From positions 3,844,001 through 3,908,000 of the forward strand of contig NZ_CP109479.1 of assembly GCF_036227485.1 (NCBI RefSeq): 64,000 nt of DNA. Direction: 5' to 3'. This document shows, one piece after another, positions 35,627 through 43,765 of this stretch. This DNA comes from Streptomyces sp. NBC_01451. GTDB taxonomy: Bacteria; Actinomycetota; Actinomycetes; Streptomycetales; Streptomycetaceae. The notes beneath the pieces were generated by a model that worked only from the letters and a program-made list of their open reading frames with translations, did no database searches and had not been told where the DNA came from. The position numbers were made by a program, and so were the translations under genes. Each line of letters opens with the position of its first letter. Position 1 is the first letter of the stretch.

Positions 35627-36388
35627 ATGGGCGCCGGGCACGCCCACCGGCTCTACCGGCACGCGCACTCCCCCGTGCACGCGCTGCCGCCGCACACCAA
35701 GCTCGCCGCCGCGTTCGCCTTCGTGATCGTCGTCGTGTCCACCCCCCGGGAGGCGGTGTGGGCCTTCGCCGTGTACGCCGTACTGCTGGCGGGGGTGGCC
35801 CGCGCCGCCCAGGTGCCCGCCGTGTTCCTGCTCAAGCGGCTGCTGATCGAGGTCCCCTTCGTCGCCTTCGCCGTGCTCATGCCGTTCGTGGCACAGGGCG
35901 AGCGGGTGGAGGTGCTGGGCATGTCGCTCAGCGTGGGCGGCCTCTGGGGCGCCTGGAACGTGCTCGCCAAGGGCACCCTCGGCGTCGCCACCTCCGTCCT
36001 CCTCGCCTCCACCACCGAACTGCGCGAACTCCTGCTCGGCCTCCAGCGCCTCGGACTCCCGCCGCTGCTCGTGCAGATCGCCTCCTTCATGATCCGGTAC
36101 GGCGACGTCATCGCCGACGAGATGCGGCGGATGCGGATCGCCCGGGAGTCACGCGGGTTCGAGGCGAGCGGAGTCCGGCACTGGGGGGTGCTGGCGAAGT
36201 CCGCCGGGGCGCTGTTCATCCGGTCGTACGAGCGGGGCGAGCGCGTACATCTGGCCATGGTGAGCCGGGGATACACCGGTTCCATGCCCGTCATCGACGA
36301 GGTGACCGCGTCCCGGGCGCAGTGGTCGTACGCCTTCGCCCTGCCCGTCGCCGCGCTCGCCGTCTGTCTGCTGGGATGGTCCCTGTGA
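35627..36388 (+). CDS. nikQ: ECF transporter transmembrane T-component (NikQ/CbiQ)
   Basis: A 253-aa integral membrane coupling protein of group I ECF transporters. It contains four or five helices and the two ATPase-coupling Ala-Arg-Gly type motifs, seen as RIARESRGFE and SYERGERVHLAMVSRGY. It begins 1 nt after the nikMN stop. Its stop overlaps the next gene by 4 nt (GTGA). Confidence 0.88.
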   Translation: MGAGHAHRLYRHAHSPVHALPPHTKLAAAFAFVIVVVSTPREAVWAFAVYAVLLAGVARAAQVPAVFLLKRLLIEVPFVAFAVLMPFVAQGERVEVLGMSLSVGGLWGAWNVLAKGTLGVATSVLLASTTELRELLLGLQRLGLPPLLVQIASFMIRYGDVIADEMRRMRIARESRGFEASGVRHWGVLAKSAGALFIRSYERGERVHLAMVSRGYTGSMPVIDEVTASRAQWSYAFALPVAALAVCLLGWSL

Positions 36389-37155
36389 CAACACCCTCGC
36401 TCTCCCCCTCCCTCGAAGTCGCCGGGCTGGCCTACGCCTACCCCGACGGCCACCAGGCCCTCTTCGGCGTCGACTTCTCCGTCGGGCGCGGCGAGCGGGT
36501 GGCACTGCTCGGGCCCAACGGGGCCGGCAAGACGACCCTCGTGCTGCACCTCAACGGCATCCTCACCGGGGGCGCGGGGACGGTCACCGTGGCGGGGATG
36601 CCCGTCGGGAAACGGCACATGGCCGAAATCCGGCGCAAGGTCGGGATCGTGTTCCAGGACCCCGACGACCAGCTCTTCATGCCGACCGTCCGCGAGGACG
36701 TCGCGTTCGGGCCCGCCGCCGCGGGAATGAAGGGCGAGGAGCTGGAGCGGCGCGTCCGTACCGCCCTCGACCTGGTCGGCATGGCGGACTTCGCCGGCCG
36801 CCCGCCGCACCATCTCTCGTTCGGGCAGCGGCGCCGGGTGGCCGTGGCGACGGTGCTCGCGATGGAGCCCGAGATCCTCGTCCTCGACGAGCCGTCCTCC
36901 AACCTCGACCCCGCCTCGCGCCGCGAACTGGCCGACATCCTGCGGTCGTTGGACGTCACCGTCCTCATGGTCACGCACGACCTCCCGTACGCCCTGGAAC
37001 TGTGCCCGCGCGCCCTGATCCTCAGCGAGGGCGTCATAGCCGCCGACGGACGCACCGGCGACCTCCTCGGCGACGACGGCCTGATGCGCGCCCACCGACT
37101 GGAACTGCCCTACGGCTTCGACCCGCGCTCGGTCCCGGCCACCCGCACCGCATGA
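36385..37155 (+). CDS. nikO: ECF transporter ATPase (NikO/CbiO)
   Basis: A 256-aa ABC ATPase that powers the transporter. Walker A is GPNGAGKTTL, the Q-loop FQDPDDQLF is typical of CbiO, the signature is LSFGQRRRVA, Walker B is ILVLDEPSSNLD and the switch His is in MVTHDLPYA. I chose GTG 36385, which overlaps the nikQ stop, over ATG 36376. As a single ATPase gene it should work as a homodimer. Confidence 0.88.
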   Translation: MTTPSLSPSLEVAGLAYAYPDGHQALFGVDFSVGRGERVALLGPNGAGKTTLVLHLNGILTGGAGTVTVAGMPVGKRHMAEIRRKVGIVFQDPDDQLFMPTVREDVAFGPAAAGMKGEELERRVRTALDLVGMADFAGRPPHHLSFGQRRRVAVATVLAMEPEILVLDEPSSNLDPASRRELADILRSLDVTVLMVTHDLPYALELCPRALILSEGVIAADGRTGDLLGDDGLMRAHRLELPYGFDPRSVPATRTA

Positions 37156-37165
37156 CGACGGGCAC

Positions 37166-37669
37166 ATGGACAATGGGCGCGTGATCGAACAAGAGGACGC
37201 GCACAACGGCACGTACGATCCCGGGTCGCCGCGCCTCGACGACCAGTTGTGCTTCGCGCTGTACGCGGCCCAGCGCGCGGTGACCGCCGCCTACCGCCCG
37301 CTCCTGGAGGAACTGGGCCTCACCTACCCCCAGTACCTCGTGCTGCTGGCCCTGTGGGAGCGCGGCGAGATGACCGTGAAGGAGCTGGGCACCGCCCTGT
37401 GCCTCGACTACGGCACGGTCTCGCCGCTGCTCAAGCGGCTGGAGGCGGCGGGGCTCGTCCGCCGGGAACGGTCGGTGCTGGACGAGCGGTCGGTGTCCGT
37501 CGGCGTCACCGGGCGGGGCGCGGAGCTCCGGGAGCGCGCGGCGCGCGTACCGGGCGCGCTGCTCGCGGCGACGGAGCTGAGCGGGGGCGAGGTCGCGCGG
37601 CTGCGGGGCGAGCTGTGGGACCTGGCGGCTCGGGCGCAGGGGGCGGCCGACCGGGCCCGTCCGGTCTGA
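37166..37669 (+). CDS. ohrR: OhrR-type MarR-family peroxide-sensing repressor
   Basis: A 167-aa MarR protein. The reactive cysteine is Cys29 in LDDQLCFALYAAQRA, the hallmark of one-cysteine OhrR. The winged helix includes ELGTALCLDYGTVSPLLKRLEAAGLV and DERSVSVGVTGRG. Oxidation of the cysteine by organic hydroperoxides releases DNA. The ohr gene follows 147 bp downstream. The start may instead be GTG 37181. It begins 10 nt past nikO and could be partly read through from that operon. Confidence 0.87.
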   Translation: MDNGRVIEQEDAHNGTYDPGSPRLDDQLCFALYAAQRAVTAAYRPLLEELGLTYPQYLVLLALWERGEMTVKELGTALCLDYGTVSPLLKRLEAAGLVRRERSVLDERSVSVGVTGRGAELRERAARVPGALLAATELSGGEVARLRGELWDLAARAQGAADRARPV

Positions 37670-37752
37670 GGCCGGCCGCTGACCTCAGGTTACCGGCGGT
37701 TTCTACCCCCGGGTAGCGAATACACCCCTACCAGCCGGTACCTTGTGCACGA

Positions 37753-37780
37753 TGTAGTTGCGGTATTCGCAGTATCTACA
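37753..37780 (+). promoter_or_regulatory. candidate OhrR operator upstream of ohr
   Basis: TGTAG-TTGCG at 37753-37762 and CGCAG-TAT-CTACA to 37780 form an imperfect inverted repeat with a 3-nt bulge, 37 nt ahead of the ohr GTG. Position suits an OhrR site; the match is imperfect. Confidence 0.4.
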
Positions 37781-37816
37781 CATGTTCCTGTTGTCCGCTT
37801 TGGGGGAGGTTCTGCC

Positions 37817-38290
37817 GTGACTGACGCCGGTATCGACGTCGAGGCCCGTACCGATGCTCGTCCGGACACCCGTCCGACGAAGATCATGTACGTCGCCGAG
37901 GCAACCGCCCACGGCGGCCGGGACGGCGATGTCACCAGCCAGGACGGCCAGCTCGCGCTGAAGGTGGCGATGCCCCCGCAGATGGGCGGCGACGGCAACG
38001 GCACCAACCCGGAGCAGCTGTTCGCGGCCGGCTACAGCTCGTGCTTCCACAACGCGCTGGTCCTGGTCGGCCGCCGCGAGGGCTACGACCTGACCGGCTC
38101 CACGGTCGCCGCGAAGGTCGGCATCGGCCCCAACAGGCAGCGCGGCTACGGCCTCGCGGTCGCCCTGAGCGTCTCGCTGCCGATCCTGGACCAGGACATC
38201 GCGGCCAAGCTGGTGGACGCGGCACACATGGTCTGCCCGTACTCCAACGCCACCCGCGACAACATCGATGTGACGATCATCCTGGGCTGA
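37817..38290 (+). CDS. ohr: organic hydroperoxide resistance protein
   Basis: A 157-aa OsmC/Ohr thiol peroxidase that reduces alkyl hydroperoxides with two cysteines. Cys76 (AAGYSSCFHNAL) is the peroxidatic and Cys140 (HMVCPYSNATRDN) the resolving residue. The first 20 residues extend beyond the usual length. GTG 37817 has a GGGGGAGG site 7 nt upstream. It pairs with OhrR immediately upstream. Confidence 0.93.
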   Translation: MTDAGIDVEARTDARPDTRPTKIMYVAEATAHGGRDGDVTSQDGQLALKVAMPPQMGGDGNGTNPEQLFAAGYSSCFHNALVLVGRREGYDLTGSTVAAKVGIGPNRQRGYGLAVALSVSLPILDQDIAAKLVDAAHMVCPYSNATRDNIDVTIILG

Positions 38291-38354
38291 TCCGCCGGTT
38301 CCCTCCGCGCCGAGGAATCGGGGGCGGGTGCGTGCGTGTTACACCCGCGTGGAC

Positions 38355-39581
38355 ATGGTGGACTTGAACGCAGACGTGAACGGCGTGGTGGCGGAGGGCT
38401 TCGAGCCGGTCCGGGACGCGTTCGCACGGAACTTCGCGACCGGCGGCGAACGCGGCGCCGCCGTCACCGTGTACCGGGACGGGCAGCGGGTCGTCGACCT
38501 GTGGGCGGGCGTACGGGACTTCGACGGGGACACGGACGCCGAGTCCGGCCCGGCGCCCTGGGAGCACGGCACCGCGCAGATCGTGCGCTCCGCGACGAAG
38601 GGCGTGGCCGCCGCCGCACTCCTGATGCTGGCCGAGCGCGGCGAACTGGACCTGGACGCTCCCGTCGGCGAGTACTGGCCCGAGTTCAAGGCCGCGGGCA
38701 AGGAACGCACCCTCGTACGGCACCTGCTCTCGCACCGCGCGGGCGTCCCCGTGCTCGACCGGCCGCTCACCCCGGCACAGGCCGCCGATCCCGCCCTCGG
38801 CGCGGCGGCGGTCGCGGCCCAGGCGCCGGCCTGGGAGCCGGGCACGGACCACGGGTACCACGCCCAGACGTACAGCTGGCTGACGGGCGAGCTCGTACGG
38901 CGGGTCAGCGGGCGCCCGATCGGCGACTGGGTCGCCACCGAGATCGCCGGACCGGCCGGCCTCGACCTGTGGATCGGGCTGCCGGACGCGGAGGCCCGGG
39001 CGGGTCGCGCGGGCCGGGTCGGCCGGGCCCGGACACCCGAGACGGCGGGCCCGGGCCTCAGGACACGCCCCAAACGGTCCGTCGCCGACGCCTACGCCGA
39101 CCCGGGCTCCCTCACCAGCCGCGCCTTCGCCGCGATCACCCCGCTGCCCGACGAGAACGACCCCGCGTACCGGGCCGCCGCCCTCCCCGCCTCCAACGGC
39201 ATCGCCACGGCCGACGGCCTCGCCCGCTTCTACGCCTCCCTGATCGGACGGGTCGACGGCGGGACCCGCCTGTTCACCCCGGCGACAGCCGAACTGGCCC
39301 GGCGCGAGCAGTCGGCGGGCCCGGACCGCGTCCTGGTCATCGGCACCCGCTTCGGCCTCGGCTACATGCTCCACGGCACCGCCTCGCCGCTCCTGACCCC
39401 CGGCTCCTTCGGCCACCCGGGGCGCGGCGGCGCCCTCGGCTTCGCCGACCCCGGCTCGGGCATCGCGTTCGGGTACGTGACCAACGGCTTCCGCAAGAGC
39501 GTGACGGCGGACGCACGGGCACAGGCACTGGTACGGGCGGTGCGGGCGGTGCCGGGGGTGGCCGAGGCGGTGGAGCTGTAG
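38355..39581 (+). CDS. beta-lactamase-fold serine hydrolase / esterase
   Basis: A 408-aa class C beta-lactamase-like protein. The Ser-x2-Lys motif is RSATKGVAAAAL near residue 80, and the second motif Tyr lies in YHAQTYSWLTGELV. A C-terminal GHPGRGGALGFADP takes the place of KTG, as in EstB-type esterases. There is no signal peptide, so it is cytosolic. Start is ATG 38355 or GTG 38349; TTACAC just upstream may be the -10. The substrate is unknown. Confidence 0.85.
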   Translation: MVDLNADVNGVVAEGFEPVRDAFARNFATGGERGAAVTVYRDGQRVVDLWAGVRDFDGDTDAESGPAPWEHGTAQIVRSATKGVAAAALLMLAERGELDLDAPVGEYWPEFKAAGKERTLVRHLLSHRAGVPVLDRPLTPAQAADPALGAAAVAAQAPAWEPGTDHGYHAQTYSWLTGELVRRVSGRPIGDWVATEIAGPAGLDLWIGLPDAEARAGRAGRVGRARTPETAGPGLRTRPKRSVADAYADPGSLTSRAFAAITPLPDENDPAYRAAALPASNGIATADGLARFYASLIGRVDGGTRLFTPATAELARREQSAGPDRVLVIGTRFGLGYMLHGTASPLLTPGSFGHPGRGGALGFADPGSGIAFGYVTNGFRKSVTADARAQALVRAVRAVPGVAEAVEL

Positions 39582-39773
39582 GGCGCGCGCAGCGTCCGTT
39601 GTGTGACGTTCGTCGCGATCGCCCCCGGGCGAAGGATGTGCGCCCACCCCCGGTCGTACGCTTCAAGAGCCCCCGCACCGACCGCACCGACGCCAAGGAG
39701 TTGTCGTGCCCCACGCCTCCGGCCGCACCCGCCCCCACGGCAGCCGTTGACGGGCCACGGGCACGTTCCGATC

Positions 39774-41243
39774 ATGCGCTGCTGTCTCTCCGCTCCCCTC
39801 GCCGCCCTGGCGGCGTTCCCCGCCCCCCGCGATCTCGTCCGGTCCGGCGCGCTGCTCACGCCCGCCGTCCTGCGGTCCGCGCTCGCCGCGCGCCGGGAAC
39901 GTGTCACGCGCACCGATGTCGTGACGGCCCTCCACCTGGAGCTGGTCACGCTCACCGAGGACCGCGCCGTCATCACCTGGTACACGGTCGTGCCCGGCAC
40001 CGACGACGGTTTCGGCCACCTGGTCCCCGCCGTCACCGAGGGCGAGGTCGTGTACGGCACCCACCCCGCCCACCTCGACCGCACGGCGTCGGAGGACCGG
40101 CCGACCGCCCACCACCACGTCGAGCTGACGGACCTGGAACCGGGCCGGACGTACTACTACCAGGCCCGTTCGCGCGGCCGGGCGGCCACACCGACCCCCC
40201 TGCACCTGGTGCGCGGCAACGCGGTCGGCACCTCGCTGCACGGCCTGGGCTCGCACGGCGGCCCCTACTCCTTCACGACCCCCCAGCCGCCCCCCGGCCG
40301 CCACCTCCTCTCCATCGCGCTCTGCAACGACCTGCACCTCGGCGAGACCACGGCGGGCCGGGTGGCGGGCGTCCCGATGCTGCGCGGGGTCTCGCAGCCG
40401 CCCGGCCTCGACCCGTACCCGGAGATCATGAGCGTGGCGATGGTCGAGGAGGCCCACCGGCGCGGCGCGGACGTCCTGTTGGCCGCCGGGGACATCTCGG
40501 CAGCCGGCGCACCCCGGGACCTGGCCGAGGCCCGCCGCATCCTGGACGGTTTCGGCACCCACGGACGGGACTACTTCGTCGTACGGGGCAACCACGACCG
40601 CCCCAGGCACCCCGACGACTCCTTCCGCGACGGGTTCCTGGGCGGCTCCGACGGCCCCGGCTACTTCGCGCGCGACCTGGGCGGCCTGCGCCTCATCGGC
40701 CTGGACACCTATGAGAAGGAGGGCAACGGCGGCGACGCGGGCGGACTGAGCGCCGAACAACTGGCTTGGCTCCAGACCGACTTGAGGCGCGACCGGGACC
40801 AGCCGACCGTCGTCTTCGGCCATCACCCGCTCACCACACGGGACTCGGTGTTCCCGATGGGCCGGGGACAGCGCCTGGACCGCGGCCAGGCCCGCTCGAT
40901 CGTCGACGCCTACGCCTCCTCCCCCGGCGTCTTCCTCCACCACGCGGGCCACACCCACCGCAACAAGCGCACGGTCCTGACCGGCGCGCCGCACGTCACC
41001 CAGCAGGAGGTCAGCGCGGTCAAGGACTACCCGGGCGGCTTCTGCCTCCTGCGCGTCCACACCGGCGGCTACGCCCTCAACTACTACAAGAACAGCAGCG
41101 TCCCGGCCCGCGCCTGGGTCGAACGCAGCCGCCTCACGGCGGGCGGCCTCTGGCCCCACCACGCCCTCGGCCGCTCGGTGACCGACCGCAACAGCATGCG
41201 CCTCCACGACCTGTCCGGCGTCCGCGCCTACCAGCGCGCGTGA
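39774..41243 (+). CDS. metallophosphoesterase with N-terminal fibronectin-like domain
   Basis: About 489 aa from ATG 39774; the true start is unclear and no good ribosome site is seen. Residues 40-170 resemble the purple-acid-phosphatase N-domain (VVYGTHPAHLD, LEPGRTYYYQARS). The calcineurin-like core has all five metal motifs: NDLHLGE, AAGDISAAG, RGNHDRP, FGHHPL and HAGHTHRNK. It should be a binuclear-metal phosphatase or phosphodiesterase. Relatives are often Tat-exported; no such signal is visible here, which may mean a shifted or damaged 5' end. Its stop overlaps the next gene (GTGA). Confidence 0.82.
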   Translation: MRCCLSAPLAALAAFPAPRDLVRSGALLTPAVLRSALAARRERVTRTDVVTALHLELVTLTEDRAVITWYTVVPGTDDGFGHLVPAVTEGEVVYGTHPAHLDRTASEDRPTAHHHVELTDLEPGRTYYYQARSRGRAATPTPLHLVRGNAVGTSLHGLGSHGGPYSFTTPQPPPGRHLLSIALCNDLHLGETTAGRVAGVPMLRGVSQPPGLDPYPEIMSVAMVEEAHRRGADVLLAAGDISAAGAPRDLAEARRILDGFGTHGRDYFVVRGNHDRPRHPDDSFRDGFLGGSDGPGYFARDLGGLRLIGLDTYEKEGNGGDAGGLSAEQLAWLQTDLRRDRDQPTVVFGHHPLTTRDSVFPMGRGQRLDRGQARSIVDAYASSPGVFLHHAGHTHRNKRTVLTGAPHVTQQEVSAVKDYPGGFCLLRVHTGGYALNYYKNSSVPARAWVERSRLTAGGLWPHHALGRSVTDRNSMRLHDLSGVRAYQRA

Positions 41244-41770
41244 CGGACAACAGCGCCTCGAAGGCAGCCTCCTTCCATGTCCGCCCCCGCACGGACGCCG
41301 ACCTCGACGCGTGCGTACGGGTGCTGGCGACGGTCCACGAGCGGAACGCGTATCCCCTCAACTGGCCGACGGACCCGGCCGGTTGGCTGACCCCGCGCCC
41401 ACTCCTCGCGGTGTGGGTGGCGGAAGAGGCCGACGGTGGGGGGATCGTCGGTCACATCGTCCTGTCTCGCAGCGAGGAGGGCGACGCGGCGGCGGCCCTG
41501 TGGAACCGGGGCCCGACGGCCGTGATCAACCGCCTGTACGTCGATCCGGCGGCCCGGGGCCGGGGAGTCGGCGCGGCGCTGATGGAACGGGCGGTGGCGG
41601 ACGCGAAGTCCCGCGCCCTGCACCCCGTACTCGACGTGGCGTCGACGGACACCGCGGCGGCGGCCCTGTACGAGCGCCTGGGCTGGACACTGCTGGCGGC
41701 GGAGGTGGCGCAGGAGTGGGGGCCGGGCCAGTGGGTGAAGGTCCGCTGCTACGCGGCCCCGACGCCCTGA
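41240..41770 (+). CDS. GNAT-family N-acetyltransferase
   Basis: A 176-aa single-domain GNAT. The acetyl-CoA motif is VDPAARGRGVGAALMERAV, preceded by INRLYV and followed by LDVASTDTAAAALYERLGW. GTG 41240 overlaps the phosphoesterase stop by 4 nt, so the two are translationally coupled. Substrate unknown. Confidence 0.85.
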   Translation: MTDNSASKAASFHVRPRTDADLDACVRVLATVHERNAYPLNWPTDPAGWLTPRPLLAVWVAEEADGGGIVGHIVLSRSEEGDAAAALWNRGPTAVINRLYVDPAARGRGVGAALMERAVADAKSRALHPVLDVASTDTAAAALYERLGWTLLAAEVAQEWGPGQWVKVRCYAAPTP

Positions 41771-41828
41771 GCAGGCGCGTGCGACCGTCTGCCGGAATCG
41801 TGGGCGCACGGCGGGCGTTGGCCCCGAC

Positions 41829-42233
41829 ATGATCTCCGACCAGCGCACGATCACCAACCCGCCCGCCCTGCACGACCCGACGCCGTTCGGCTACAGCCAC
41901 GCTGTGTCGGCCCCGGGCCAACCCGTGTACATCGGCGGCCAGTACGCCTCCGACGCCACCGGCTCCCCCGTCCCCGGCGACTTCGCGGCGCAGGTGGACC
42001 TGGCCTTCGACCGGCTGCGCTCGGCACTCGAAGGAGTCGGCCTCGGCTACGAACACGTCGTACGGCTCGGCACGTTCGTCGTCGACCACGACCCCGACAA
42101 GCTGGAGACCCTCGGCAAGGCGCTGCACACCCGCTTCGGCACCCGGCTCCCGGCACAGACACTCAGCGGTGTCGCCTCGCTGGCCCTGCCGGGAATGCTG
42201 TTCGAGGTGGACGCGGTGGCGGTCCGCCCATAG
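41829..42233 (+). CDS. RidA (YjgF/YER057c/UK114) family protein
   Basis: A 134-aa trimeric enamine/imine deaminase-type protein. YIGGQYASDATG, QVDLAFDRLRSALEGVG and VRLGTFVVD match the family. The usual catalytic Arg near residue 105 appears replaced, the motif reading GTRLPAQTLSGV, which points to a RidA-like subgroup with another activity. It follows the GNAT gene by 58 bp. Confidence 0.83.
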   Translation: MISDQRTITNPPALHDPTPFGYSHAVSAPGQPVYIGGQYASDATGSPVPGDFAAQVDLAFDRLRSALEGVGLGYEHVVRLGTFVVDHDPDKLETLGKALHTRFGTRLPAQTLSGVASLALPGMLFEVDAVAVRP

Positions 42234-42256
42234 GAGCTGGAGTGCCACGCCGCCGC

Positions 42257-43102
42257 CTACCCGGCGTGCAGCATCAGCCCGATCCCGATGACGAGCAGCC
42301 CGGCGGCGGCGACCCTCGGCGCACCGAACCGCTCCTTGAAGAACACGGCGCCGATCGCCGCCCCGACGATGATCGACGACTCCCTCAGCGCGGCCACGGG
42401 GGCGAGTTCGGCCCGGGTCTGCGCCCACAGGACGAGGCCGTACGCCGCCACGGACAGCGCGCCGCCGAGGAGCCCGAGGGCAGCGAACGGCCGCACCGTC
42501 ACAAGGAATTGGCCCCGCCAGCGGTACAGCGCGTAGGCGGGGACGGCGATGCCCTCCAGGGCCATCAGCCAGGCGATGTAGGCGAGCGCGGAGCCCGAGG
42601 CCCGTACGCCCAGACCGTCGACGACGGTGTACGCGGCGATGGACAGCCCGGTCGCCAACGCGGCCCCGATCGCCGCCCAGTTGGGCCGCCGCCCGCGCAT
42701 CCCCCACAGCGCGACCCCGGTAAGTCCCGTACAGGACACGGCGATTCCGGCCGCCGCCCAGCCGTTCGGCACCTCGTGGGCGAACACGGCGGCGAGCACG
42801 GTGACGACGAGGGGCGCGGTACCGCGCGCGATCGGATACGCCTGCCCGAAGTCGCCGAGCCGGAACGACCGCATGAGCAGCACGTAGTACACGATGTGGA
42901 TGAGGGCCGACGCGACGAGATACGGCCACGCCCCGGCAGCGGGGACCGGCAGGAACGGCACCGCGACCAGCCCGATCAGCATTCCGCCGCCCGCGATGAG
43001 CGTGAACCCGACCAGCTTGTCGGTGATGCGGTGCGCGAGCGCGTTCCAGCAGGCGTGCGTGACGGCGGCGAGCAGTACGGCGGCGGTGACGGCCGGGGTC
43101 AC
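42257..43102 (-). CDS. EamA/DMT-family transporter
   Basis: A 281-aa membrane protein with about ten helices in two EamA repeats. The first repeat starts VTAAVLLAAVTHACWNAL and the second GRRPNWAAIGAALATG. Members export amino acids, metabolites or drugs. Its GTG start overlaps the stop of the YbaK gene by 4 nt. Confidence 0.87.
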   Translation of the reverse strand: MTPAVTAAVLLAAVTHACWNALAHRITDKLVGFTLIAGGGMLIGLVAVPFLPVPAAGAWPYLVASALIHIVYYVLLMRSFRLGDFGQAYPIARGTAPLVVTVLAAVFAHEVPNGWAAAGIAVSCTGLTGVALWGMRGRRPNWAAIGAALATGLSIAAYTVVDGLGVRASGSALAYIAWLMALEGIAVPAYALYRWRGQFLVTVRPFAALGLLGGALSVAAYGLVLWAQTRAELAPVAALRESSIIVGAAIGAVFFKERFGAPRVAAAGLLVIGIGLMLHAG

Positions 43103-43584
43103 GGAGCCGCCGACTCGCGTACGTCCACGAGGGTCGCGCCGGCGTGGGCGATCAGGGACTTCGGCTCCATGGGGAACACGGTGTACGGGGTACCGGCGGC
43201 GGCCCAGACGATGTCGTGCTCCAGCAGCGAACGGTCCGCGAGGACCCGGGTCCTGGTCCGGTGCCCGAAGGGCGGCACGCCCCCGATGGCGTACCCGGTG
43301 GTCTCCCGTACGACGTCGACCTTGGCGCGGGTGACCTTCGCGGCCATGAGCTCGCGCCGGACGAGCTCGACGTCGACACGGGAGGCGCCGTCCATGAGGA
43401 CGAGGACCGGGACCCCGTCGGCGGAGAAGATCAGCGACTTGCAGATCTGGCTCAGCTCGCACCCGATCGCGGCGGCGGCCTCGGCGGCGGTACGGGTCTC
43501 GTCGGGGAACCGGCGGATACGGGAGTGGAGCTCTCCGAGGCCCAGCTCATCGAGGGCCTCGGCGAAACGGGAAGACGTGGTCAT
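43099..43584 (-). CDS. YbaK/EbsC-family aminoacyl-tRNA deacylase
   Basis: A 161-aa protein of the YbaK/ProX fold that hydrolyses mischarged aminoacyl-tRNA. The motifs are AIGCELSQICKSLIF, which contains the catalytic Lys, then GYAIGGVPPFGH and AGTPYTVFPMEPKSLI. I chose ATG 43584 (MTTSSRF) over a longer frame. It is coupled to the EamA gene. Confidence 0.87.
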   Translation of the reverse strand: MTTSSRFAEALDELGLGELHSRIRRFPDETRTAAEAAAAIGCELSQICKSLIFSADGVPVLVLMDGASRVDVELVRRELMAAKVTRAKVDVVRETTGYAIGGVPPFGHRTRTRVLADRSLLEHDIVWAAAGTPYTVFPMEPKSLIAHAGATLVDVRESAAP

Positions 43585-43688
43585 GCCCGGCACGTTAGCT
43601 GGCGGACAGATGCGCCACGAACGAATTCCGGGTGGCGGGACCAGGGGTGAGGTGCGGGGAGCGCCGGCCCGGGCCCGGAGAGACGGAA

Positions 43689-43728
43689 GCCGGTGAGGGC
43701 TCCCCGTCCCCACGGGGCCCTCACCGGC
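43689..43728 (-). terminator. hairpin terminator of the MMPL gene
   Basis: A perfect 12-bp inverted repeat (43689-43700 with 43717-43728) lies 38 nt past the MMPL stop. A direct repeat of GCGGTACGTCAG follows toward the gene at 43743-43766. Confidence 0.8.
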
Positions 43729-43765
43729 CGGCCTGTCTCAGACGCGGTACGTCAGGCGCGGTACG

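Noticed and set aside
38336..40714. A 792-residue Arg/Pro-rich plus-strand frame over the esterase and phosphoesterase genes
   Set aside because: It is an out-of-frame shadow of two well-supported genes.
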